Origin: Lysobacter sp. cf310
GTDB lineage: Bacteria; Pseudomonadota; Gammaproteobacteria; Xanthomonadales; Xanthomonadaceae
Direction of reading: 5' to 3'
NCBI RefSeq assembly: GCF_900114355.1
Contig: NZ_FOSS01000005.1
Span: forward strand, 62,001-126,000
DNA: 64,000 nt
The translations under genes were made by a program, and so were the position numbers. Positions 57,621 to 64,000 of the stretch are shown one piece after another. The notes beneath the pieces are model-generated. The model searched no databases, was not told the DNA's origin, and saw only the letters and a program-made list of their open reading frames with translations. How positions within the stretch are numbered: position 1 is the first letter of the stretch; each line of letters starts with the position of its first letter.

Positions 57621-59561
57621 ATGAGCGGAATCGTCAAAACTGCGTTGCTGTCGGCTGCGCTGGCGCTGGGAATCCTGGCTACGGCGCCCGCGGCGGCGGC
57701 TAAGCCCAGCCTGCAACCGTTCGAGGATGAGGCCGCCTTTCAAGCCCTGCTGAAGAAATGGAAACAGGAGGGCGCGCGCAGCCGACTGCGCCATCCGGTC
57801 ATGCAGGCGCCGCCGCCCGCGCCTATGGCCGCCAATCCGCCAGAGGTCGATTCGTCGGGGCAATCGCTCTCGCTGGACAGGATCGAGGTCACCGGCTCGC
57901 GAATCTCGGCCAGCGACCTGGCGCCGACCGGTCCGGATTCGATCACCAACGTGCAGACCGAAGGCGTCGACGAAGGCGACATCGTGAAAAAGGCGGGCGA
58001 CTACCTGATCGTGCTTCGACGCGGTCGCTTGTTCACCGTTCGCATCGGCGACGACGAGCTGCGGGCGGTATCCACGCTTCCGGCGCATGCGCCGGGCGTC
58101 GATATGGACGACACCTGGATCGACGAGATGCTGATCTCCGACCGCACGGTGGTGGTGATCGGCTACAGCTACGAACGCGGCGGCACCGAGATCGGCCTGT
58201 TCGAACTGGACGCCCAAGGCGGTCTGCACTACCGCAACACTTACCAACTGCGCAGCGGCGATTACTACTCCGAACGCAACTACGCCAGCCGCCTGATCGG
58301 ACGCACGCTGATTTTTTACGCGCCCGTCCCGGTCGATCTGGACGATCCGAATGCCCAGCTTCCCGCGCTGCGCCATTGGCGCACCGCGGCCACGCCGGAC
58401 GACTTCAAGCGCATCCTGCCGGCAACGCGCATCTATCGCGGCCTGGACCGACCGGACGGCGATCAGGAGGTGAGCCTGCATACGGTCAGCATCTGCGAAC
58501 TCGGCGCGGCGGAGATGAGTTGTCGCGCCACCGCGGTTCTGGGCGAGGACTCTCGCGATTTTTATGTATCCGAGGATGCGGTCTACGTCTGGACCGCCTC
58601 GTGGGAGGCCGACTCGGAGCACCCCAAACCGTCGTCGGTGTTCCGCCTGCCCCTGGATGGCGGCGCGCCCGCCGCCTTGCGCACCAGCGGTTATCCGATC
58701 GACCAGATGTCCTTTCTGCAACGCGACGGCCATTTGAATGTACTGGTGGGCACCAGCTACGACGGCCAGGGCATGTGGCGACAGGGACTGAAAGCCGGCG
58801 AAGTCGCCCTGCTGCGCGTGCCCCTGGCGTCGTTCGGCGACGCCACCGCGCGGGCGCCCGCTTCGGCGTATCGCGCCTTGCCCGGCATCAACAGCGAATA
58901 CGCCAGTCTGTACAACCGCTACATCGGCGATTGGCTGGTCTATGGAGAGGGCGAGAACTGGGCAGACAAGCGGCCGATCAAACACTCCGGATACGCCCTG
59001 CGCTACGCCGACAGCCAGGCGCCCCTGCAAGCGTTCGGACTGCCGCATTACATCAGCCGCATCGAAGCCTTGGGCGACGACGCCTTGCTGGTCGGTCCGA
59101 ACGGATCCGACCTCCACTTCACCAGCGTGCGTCTGGACGGCAAGCCCGCCCCCGCCAGCGCCTTCGTCTATCCGGACACCTACCAAGCCGACCAGCGCAC
59201 TCATGGCTTCTTCTACCGACCCACTGGCGACGGTATCGGCATTGCCGGCCTGCCGGTACTGCGCGAGGACCCGGACGACGACGAAGCCCCCGGCCAGGCC
59301 AGCGTCGTCTACCTGCGCAACCGCGCCCTGCACCTGAGCCGCATGGGCCAGCTCGACGCGCGTACCTCGCCGGCCGTCGACGACGGTTGCCAGGTCAGCT
59401 GCGTGGATTGGTACGGCAACGCGCGCCCCATCTTCGTCGGCGGTCGCGTATTCGCCCTGCTCGGCTACGAACTGGTCGAAGGCCGCGTCGATGCGGACCG
59501 CATCCAAGAACGCCGCCGCGTGGACTTCGGCCCCGGGCGCGCCGCGGCCGTTTCCAAATAA
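57621..59561 (+). CDS. Secreted beta-propeller domain protein, 646 aa
   Basis: Signal peptide (ending APAAAAKPS near residue 27), a linker, then the characteristic motif NVQTEGVDEGDIVKKAGDYL of the beta-propeller family often annotated as pfam09826. Several propeller blades follow (EIGLFELDAQGG, FHYRPTGDG-type strands). Periplasmic or extracytoplasmic; function unknown. Start ATG 57621 is preceded by GGGGAAGGGG. Confidence 0.88.
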   Translation: MSGIVKTALLSAALALGILATAPAAAAKPSLQPFEDEAAFQALLKKWKQEGARSRLRHPVMQAPPPAPMAANPPEVDSSGQSLSLDRIEVTGSRISASDLAPTGPDSITNVQTEGVDEGDIVKKAGDYLIVLRRGRLFTVRIGDDELRAVSTLPAHAPGVDMDDTWIDEMLISDRTVVVIGYSYERGGTEIGLFELDAQGGLHYRNTYQLRSGDYYSERNYASRLIGRTLIFYAPVPVDLDDPNAQLPALRHWRTAATPDDFKRILPATRIYRGLDRPDGDQEVSLHTVSICELGAAEMSCRATAVLGEDSRDFYVSEDAVYVWTASWEADSEHPKPSSVFRLPLDGGAPAALRTSGYPIDQMSFLQRDGHLNVLVGTSYDGQGMWRQGLKAGEVALLRVPLASFGDATARAPASAYRALPGINSEYASLYNRYIGDWLVYGEGENWADKRPIKHSGYALRYADSQAPLQAFGLPHYISRIEALGDDALLVGPNGSDLHFTSVRLDGKPAPASAFVYPDTYQADQRTHGFFYRPTGDGIGIAGLPVLREDPDDDEAPGQASVVYLRNRALHLSRMGQLDARTSPAVDDGCQVSCVDWYGNARPIFVGGRVFALLGYELVEGRVDADRIQERRRVDFGPGRAAAVSK

Positions 59562-59570
59562 GTACGCGAG

Positions 59571-59606
59571 CGCGAACCTCCCCCGCTCGTACGGGGGAGG
59601 TTCGCG
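59571..59606. terminator. Stem-loop terminator between convergent propeller and VOC genes
   Basis: A perfect 15-bp stem CGCGAACCTCCCCCG / CGGGGGAGGTTCGCG with a 6-base loop, sited between convergent stop codons. It probably ends transcription on both strands. Confidence 0.75.
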
Positions 59607-59624
59607 AACGAGTCGGTGATCGAA

Positions 59625-60041
59625 TCAGCCCGCCTGCGCGGCGCTCGGATCGGCGTCCGGATCCATGTAGAACACTTCCCACTGGTGGCCGTCCGGGTCT
59701 TCGTAACCGCGCTGGTACATGAAGCCGTAATCCTTGGCCTCGGGCGACTTGGCGCCGGCCGCGATCGCCTTCTCGACCAGCGCGTCGACGCCGGCGCGGT
59801 CTTCGGCATTGATGCTGAGGATGGCCAGCACGTTCTTGCTGGCGTCGCCGACCGGCTTGCTCACGAAACTCTGGAAGAACGGCTTGACCAGCAGCATCAC
59901 GTAGATGTCGTCGGAGACGATCATGCAGGTCGCGTTCTCGTCGGTGAACTTGGCGTTGAACGAATAGCCCAGCTGGGTATAGAAGGCGACCGAACGGTCC
60001 AGGTCCTGGACGGGGAGGTTGACGAAGATCTTGGTGGCCAT
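59625..60041 (-). CDS. VOC-family protein (glyoxalase/bleomycin-resistance-like), 138 aa
   Basis: One VOC domain: FVNLPVQDLDRSVAFYTQLG at the start, VMLLVKPFFQSFVS in the middle and YEDPDGHQWEVFYMDP at the end, which supplies a likely metal Glu and His. Role unclear: lactoylglutathione lyase-like or extradiol-like. Standalone gene before LysR. Confidence 0.88.
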   Translation of the reverse strand: MATKIFVNLPVQDLDRSVAFYTQLGYSFNAKFTDENATCMIVSDDIYVMLLVKPFFQSFVSKPVGDASKNVLAILSINAEDRAGVDALVEKAIAAGAKSPEAKDYGFMYQRGYEDPDGHQWEVFYMDPDADPSAAQAG

Positions 60042-60173
60042 GACGAATCCTTGAGGGTGGAGGGTAGTTGGCGGGCCCAGTACGGGATCGATCCGGCCTG
60101 CTCTACTTGACGACGAACCAAGGGGCGCGTGATCGACACGGCCCGCGAAATAATTTTTCCGCCCGGCCCGGCC

Positions 60174-61082
60174 TCAGCCAGGCGGGTCCAGATAGGGCTG
60201 CAGCAGCTCGGCCATCCACTGCATGAACACCTGCGCACGCAAGGGCAGGTTGCGCCGGTTGGCGTACAGCAGCGACACCGGCATGGGCTCGGCGCTCAGC
60301 TCCGGCAGCACCTCCACCAGCTCGCCGCGCGCCAGGTAGGGCTCCAGCCCGATCAACGGGGCCTGGATCATGCCCAGGCCGACCAGGCAGGCGGTGCGGT
60401 AGGCCTCGACGTTGTTGACGGTGAGCACGCCGGCCATGGGCAGGCTGCGGTAGGCCGCGCCGTCCCAGTACTCCCAGCCGTCGGGCCGCCCCCCCAGGCT
60501 GGCCGCGTAGTGGACCAGGCGGTGGCCGGCCAGATCCTCCAGCGTGCGCGGCACGCCGTACTGCCGCAGGTAGCCGGGACTGGCGCAGTTGGCCACGCGG
60601 AACTGACCCAAGGGGCGCGCGATCAGGCTGCTGTCGCCCAGAGTGCCGATCCGTACCACGCAGTCGAAACCCTCGCGTACCAGATCGACGCGGCGGTCGG
60701 CGCTGCTCAGTTCCAGCGCCAGCTGCGGGTGCAGGGCCAGGAACTCCGGCAAGCGCGGAATCACCAGGGTGTGCGCCATCCCGCTGGGCATGTCCACGCG
60801 CAGGCGGCCGCGCAGCGCCTGCGGCGCCTGCTGGAACATGCCGCGCAACTCGTCCATGTCGGCCAGCACGTCCTTGCAGCGCTCGTAGAAGGCTTGCCCG
60901 TCCTGGGTGGTCTGAACCTTGCGCGTGGTCCGATGCAGCAGGCGCGTGCCCAGCAGGTTTTCCAGCTGCTGCACCGCGGTCGAGGCGCTGGCCTTGGGCA
61001 GGCCCAGGCTGTCGGCGGCGCGGGTGAAGCTGGCCAGCTCGGCGACCCGGACGAAGACCTGCATGGCGTCGAGCTGGTTCAT
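60174..61082 (-). CDS. LysR-family transcriptional regulator, 302 aa
   Basis: N-terminal HTH with MNQLDAMQVFVRVAELASFT, then KASASTAVQQLENLLGTRLL, and a LysR effector domain. Starts at the ATG at 61082 (the conventional MNQLDAM), since a longer frame adds a leader across the operator region. Divergent from an SDR gene and separated by operator-like palindromes, so it probably controls the SDR. Confidence 0.9.
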   Translation of the reverse strand: MNQLDAMQVFVRVAELASFTRAADSLGLPKASASTAVQQLENLLGTRLLHRTTRKVQTTQDGQAFYERCKDVLADMDELRGMFQQAPQALRGRLRVDMPSGMAHTLVIPRLPEFLALHPQLALELSSADRRVDLVREGFDCVVRIGTLGDSSLIARPLGQFRVANCASPGYLRQYGVPRTLEDLAGHRLVHYAASLGGRPDGWEYWDGAAYRSLPMAGVLTVNNVEAYRTACLVGLGMIQAPLIGLEPYLARGELVEVLPELSAEPMPVSLLYANRRNLPLRAQVFMQWMAELLQPYLDPPG

Positions 61083-61103
61083 CGGGGCTCCGGGCGGCGC
61101 AAT

Positions 61104-61155
61104 TGTTCGCAATTTACGAACAGACAAATCGAATTATGCAGATTTATCGCGATAA
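61104..61155. promoter_or_regulatory. Two palindromes in the LysR/SDR intergenic region
   Basis: TGTTCG-N7-CGAACA at 61104-61122 is a perfect interrupted palindrome of the LysR T-N11-A class. TTATCGCGATAA at 61144-61155 is a second, uninterrupted palindrome. The region is A/T-rich and lies between the divergent starts, so it should hold the operator and promoters. Confidence 0.65.
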
Positions 61156-61204
61156 GTCGCGCCAATAGAGTGGCGTCCACATCCCCACCCCCAGGAGTCC
61201 CGCC

Positions 61205-61966
61205 ATGACCCCCTCCACCATCGCCCTGATCACCGGCGGCAGCCGCGGCCTCGGCCGCAACGCCGCTCTCAAGCTCGCCGCCCAGGGCAGCGACGTGATC
61301 CTGACCTACCGCAGCAACCGCGCCGAAGCCGACGCCGTCGTCGCCGCTATCCAGGCCGAAGGCCGCCGCGCGCTCGCCCTGCCGCTCGACGTCGGCGACA
61401 GCCGCAGCTTCGACGCCTTCGCCGGTCAAGTCCGCGACGCCCTGGCCGCGCATTGGCAGCGCGAGCGCTTCGACTACCTCATCAACAACGCCGGCATCGG
61501 CACCCACGCCGCGTTGGCCGAGACCACCGAAGCGCAGTTCGACGAACTGATGAACATCCATTTCAAGGGCGTGTTCTTCCTCACCCAGACGCTGCTGCCG
61601 CTGATCGCCGACGGCGGCCGCATCGTCAACGTCTCCACCGGTCTGACCCGCTTCGCCCTGCCCGGCTACGGCGCCTACGCATCGATGAAGGGCGCGATCG
61701 AAGTGCTGACCAAATACCTGGCCAAGGAACTCGGCCCGCGCGGCATCGCCGTCAACGTGATCGCGCCGGGCGCGATCGAAACCGACTTCGGCGGCGGCAC
61801 CGTGCGCGACAACGCCGACGTCAACGCCTACATCGCCGCGCAGACCGCACTGGGCCGGGTCGGCCAGCCGGACGACATCGGCGGCGTGTTCGCTTCCTTG
61901 CTGTCGCCGGACAACCGCTGGATCAATGCGCAACGCATCGAAGCCTCCGGCGGCATGTTTCTTTAA
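61205..61966 (+). CDS. Short-chain dehydrogenase/reductase, 253 aa
   Basis: Rossmann TGGSRGLGRNAALKLA, NNAGIGTHA, catalytic Ser in VNVSTGL and Tyr-Lys in YGAYASMKG; 3-oxoacyl-ACP-reductase-like in style. NAD(P)-dependent, with the substrate unknown. ATG 61205 has AGGAG upstream. Controlled presumably by the divergent LysR protein. Confidence 0.9.
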   Translation: MTPSTIALITGGSRGLGRNAALKLAAQGSDVILTYRSNRAEADAVVAAIQAEGRRALALPLDVGDSRSFDAFAGQVRDALAAHWQRERFDYLINNAGIGTHAALAETTEAQFDELMNIHFKGVFFLTQTLLPLIADGGRIVNVSTGLTRFALPGYGAYASMKGAIEVLTKYLAKELGPRGIAVNVIAPGAIETDFGGGTVRDNADVNAYIAAQTALGRVGQPDDIGGVFASLLSPDNRWINAQRIEASGGMFL

Positions 61967-61995
61967 GTAGGGGGCGGTTAAGCCTATCCCCTCAT

Positions 61996-62030
61996 GTAAC
62001 CGGTTACGTCGGCGCAAGGCCGCGCCGACG
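61996..62030. terminator. Palindrome and stem-loop after the SDR gene
   Basis: The 12-bp palindrome GTAACCGGTTAC (61996-62007) touches a 9-bp stem CGTCGGCGC / GCGCCGACG with loop AAGGCC (62007-62030). The stem probably ends transcription; the palindrome could be a regulator site for the RcnB-like gene. Confidence 0.5.
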
Positions 62031-62177
62031 TTCCCTCCCGGGTTAAAGGAAGCTTAAACACGAACGCGCGGGACTCTCGACGCCAGTCGCGTTTCGTTGA
62101 TGATGCAGCTGCATCGACGACCCAATGCGACTACAACGGATGGCGATCCACGCCATACGAACACCGGGAGAATCCGC

Positions 62178-62645
62178 ATGAAACGCATTTTGCTGGCTAC
62201 CGCGCTCGCGCTGACCGTCCTGGCCGCCTCGCCGGCGATGGCCGACGGCCGCGGCAAGGGCCATGGTCACGACAAGCATCACGACCGGGACCGCGACGAC
62301 CGTCACGATCGGCGCGACCGCGACGACGATCGCGACGACCGCCGCAGCTACGACCGCCGCGACCGCGACCATCGCGGTTACGACCGCTACGACAGCCGCT
62401 ACTACTACAGCTACGACGGCCGCAATCATCCACCGGGCCGTCACAACGGCTGGCATAAGGATTACCGCCGCGGTCAGCGCATCGACGTGGTCTACATGCA
62501 GCCGCGCTACTACATCGACGACTACCCGCGTTACCACCTGGCACCGCCGCCGCGCGGCCACCGTTGGGTGCGCATGGACGACGGCCGCATGATCCTGATC
62601 GCGGTCGCCACCGGCATCATCGCCGACGTGCTGCTGCATCATTGA
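62178..62645 (+). CDS. RcnB-like secreted protein with Asp/Arg/His-rich region, 155 aa
   Basis: Sec signal peptide (MKRILLATALALTVLAASPA, cleavage near AMA-DG) is followed by a long His/Asp/Arg/Tyr-rich low-complexity stretch (about 25-95) and a C-terminal RcnB-like part with RGHRWVRMDDGRMILIAVA. RcnB proteins act in nickel/cobalt homeostasis in the periplasm, but the His-rich part may simply bind metals or acids. GGGAG precedes the start. Confidence 0.85.
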   Translation: MKRILLATALALTVLAASPAMADGRGKGHGHDKHHDRDRDDRHDRRDRDDDRDDRRSYDRRDRDHRGYDRYDSRYYYSYDGRNHPPGRHNGWHKDYRRGQRIDVVYMQPRYYIDDYPRYHLAPPPRGHRWVRMDDGRMILIAVATGIIADVLLHH

Positions 62646-62680
62646 GGCCCGAGCGGCGCTCGCGCCGCCCGTCAGCTCCA

Positions 62681-62714
62681 CGAAGAATCCCGCTACGGCG
62701 GGATTCTTCGTTTT
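62681..62714 (+). terminator. Intrinsic terminator after the RcnB-like gene
   Basis: A 13-bp stem CGAAGAATCCCGC / GCGGGATTCTTCG with TACG loop and a short T-run (62711-62714). Typical rho-independent form for the plus strand. Confidence 0.88.
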
Positions 62715-62810
62715 CGGGTCTGGCCTGGCACGGATGTCGACGCAAAACCGATCGCGGCGTCCTGCCTTATGCTGCGAACACATCCGATCGCCGTCAGGGG
62801 AAGGCCGCCG

Positions 62811-63692
62811 ATGAGAGTCCTGCTCGCCGCCGCACTGCTCGCACTGGTACCCACCGCGCACGCCTGCATCAATGAAGTCGGCACCGACCGCGACGGCCGG
62901 CGCTTCGACGCGCTGTGGTATCTGGGCGATGGACTGACCGAGCCGATGCGCGAGCGCTCCGGGCGCAAACACGCCCTGGAGCGCGCGCCCGAGACGATCG
63001 CCGAGGCGCGCAAGCAGCCTAGCTTCCAATCCCTGACCAACCTGGGCGTGCTGCTGATCTATCAGGGGCAGTACCCGTTGGCGATCCGCCATTTCCTCAG
63101 CCTGGAGCGCCGCTACCCGGGCCACCACGAAACCGCCGCCAACCTGGGCACCGCGCTCGAGCTCGCTGGCCAGGACCAGGTCGCGCTGCGCTGGATCAAA
63201 CTGGGCATCCAGCGCAACGTGGACGAACACCTGCGTTCGGAGTGGCTGCACGCACGCATCCTCGAAGCCAAGATCGCCGCGGCGCGGCAACCGGACTACC
63301 TGCAGGGCCGTTCCATCGCCGGGATTCGTTTCGAGGCCAACGCGGCACCCGCGCTGCCCACGGCGATGCCCGCCGGCAACGACGGCAAGCCGGTGAAACC
63401 CTGGCAACTGGAACGCTCGCTGAGCTATCAGCTGCGCGAGCGCGTCCAGTTCGTCCCTGCGCCCGATCCGGTCGTCGCCAACCTGATGCATGACTGGGCG
63501 ACCTTGAACCTGGCCGGCGGCCCGCTGGAGAACGCCGCCGCGCTCTACGACCTGTCCGTGGACTACGGCGCTCCGCGCGACGCGCTGATGCGTGAACGAC
63601 TGGCCTACATCCGCAAGACCATCGCCCGATCCGCGCGCAAGGGTGGAGGCGGCGACTACAGTTGCGACATCTGTGCGCCCCTAGGGCAGTAG
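62811..63692 (+). CDS. Secreted TPR-like protein, 293 aa
   Basis: Signal peptide (about 1-18, ending PTAHA, with Cys19 following) and, at about 70-150, TPR-like helices SLTNLGVLLIYQGQYPLAIR and TAANLGTALELAGQDQVALR. The rest is mixed, with a C-terminal CDICAP-type cysteine pair. Function unknown; maybe a periplasmic scaffold. Its last 12 bases overlap the convergent next gene. Confidence 0.82.
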   Translation: MRVLLAAALLALVPTAHACINEVGTDRDGRRFDALWYLGDGLTEPMRERSGRKHALERAPETIAEARKQPSFQSLTNLGVLLIYQGQYPLAIRHFLSLERRYPGHHETAANLGTALELAGQDQVALRWIKLGIQRNVDEHLRSEWLHARILEAKIAAARQPDYLQGRSIAGIRFEANAAPALPTAMPAGNDGKPVKPWQLERSLSYQLRERVQFVPAPDPVVANLMHDWATLNLAGGPLENAAALYDLSVDYGAPRDALMRERLAYIRKTIARSARKGGGGDYSCDICAPLGQ

Positions 63693-64000
63693 AGTCGTCG
63701 CGAGCGGCTCATCGGTCCCTGGCCGCAGCGCGTAATCCATACGCACCGCGCCACCCGTCAGCACTGCGACATCCAGCAGGCGCAGCGCGTGACGCCCAGT
63801 CACGTCGCCGAACAGGCGCTTGCCCGGCCCCAACAGGATCGGGTTCACGATCAGCCGCAACTCGTCGACCAGCCCGGCGTTGATCAGGCTGGCGACGAAG
63901 GCCGCACCGCCCACGGCATGCATGTCGCGTCCCGGCAACGACTTCAGCGCGCGGATGGCCGCCAGGTCGCGCACGATGCGGGTCCGCGGCCAGGCCGCAT
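63681..64000 (-). CDS. RibD C-terminal/dihydrofolate-reductase-like protein, partial (N-terminus outside window)
   Basis: The frame stays open to the window edge, so the gene continues. The visible part contains DMHAVGGAAFVASLINAGLV and DELRLIVNPILLGPGKRLF, which are the C-terminal signature of RibD_C-like reductases of the YwjB/YyaP type. Probably an NADPH-dependent reductase of unknown substrate. The 3' end overlaps the TPR-like gene by 12 bases. Confidence 0.85.
   Translation of the reverse strand, partial: AAWPRTRIVRDLAAIRALKSLPGRDMHAVGGAAFVASLINAGLVDELRLIVNPILLGPGKRLFGDVTGRHALRLLDVAVLTGGAVRMDYALRPGTDEPLATTLLP

Overview
The window looks like a chromosomal segment of a high-G+C gammaproteobacterium of the family Xanthomonadaceae, most likely Lysobacter or a close relative. 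This is inferred from the very G+C-rich codon usage, from small proteins resembling the Xanthomonadaceae families DUF3247 and DUF3297, and from GTAG/GTGG-headed palindromic repeats like the REP elements of Stenotrophomonas. No rRNA, tRNA, transposase or CRISPR array was found.

Layout. (1) 1-9485, minus strand: a tightly packed operon of mostly unknown genes around a 1691-residue cytosolic-looking chimera. The chimera carries three V8/trypsin-like serine protease domains, one PGRP/Amidase_2 domain and one papain-like cysteine protease domain. Around it lie a subtilisin-like protease, a small protein resembling the trypsin-co-occurring domain Trypco2, and several orphan proteins. A SARP/BTAD-type activator (9846-10802) lies upstream on the same strand. 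This is the best candidate here for an undescribed system. (2) 11-25 kb: metNIQ methionine importer, FrnE-like DsbA protein, acetyltransferase, M28 aminopeptidase, MFS and MATE transporters, a TetR-thioesterase-MaoC cluster, a cold-shock protein and MsrB. (3) 25-38 kb: a GAF-linked nucleotidyl cyclase, DUF3247 and DUF3297 proteins, an amino acid permease, a DUF1800/DUF1501 pair, a membrane protein with two alpha/beta-hydrolase domains next to a 760-residue orphan, and a TetR/dehydrogenase divergent pair. (4) 37.8-44 kb: a methyltransferase, then a CHASE-PAS hybrid histidine kinase with REC-REC-HPt, followed by a REC-GGDEF diguanylate cyclase. (5) 44-49 kb: an ArsR/SRPBCC pair with clear operator-like palindromes, small enzymes, and a LysR/hydrolase divergent pair. 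(6) 49.3-51.8 kb: an A/T-rich lipoprotein hydrolase gene, probably foreign, bracketed by a 52-bp imperfect repeat of the 3' end of the neighbouring amidohydrolase gene. (7) 51.7-64 kb: amidohydrolase, DJ-1/PfpI protein, two LysR regulators, a tandem REP array, a beta-propeller protein, VOC and SDR enzymes, an RcnB-like protein, a TPR-like protein and the start of a RibD/DHFR-like enzyme.

Genes that appear to work together are metNIQ (ABC import of methionine), the hybrid kinase and GGDEF protein (phosphorelay to c-di-GMP), ArsR with SRPBCC (translationally coupled), and the peptidase operon (start and stop codons overlapping or within about 10 bases). Most other genes are single housekeeping or accessory genes separated by stem-loop terminators.
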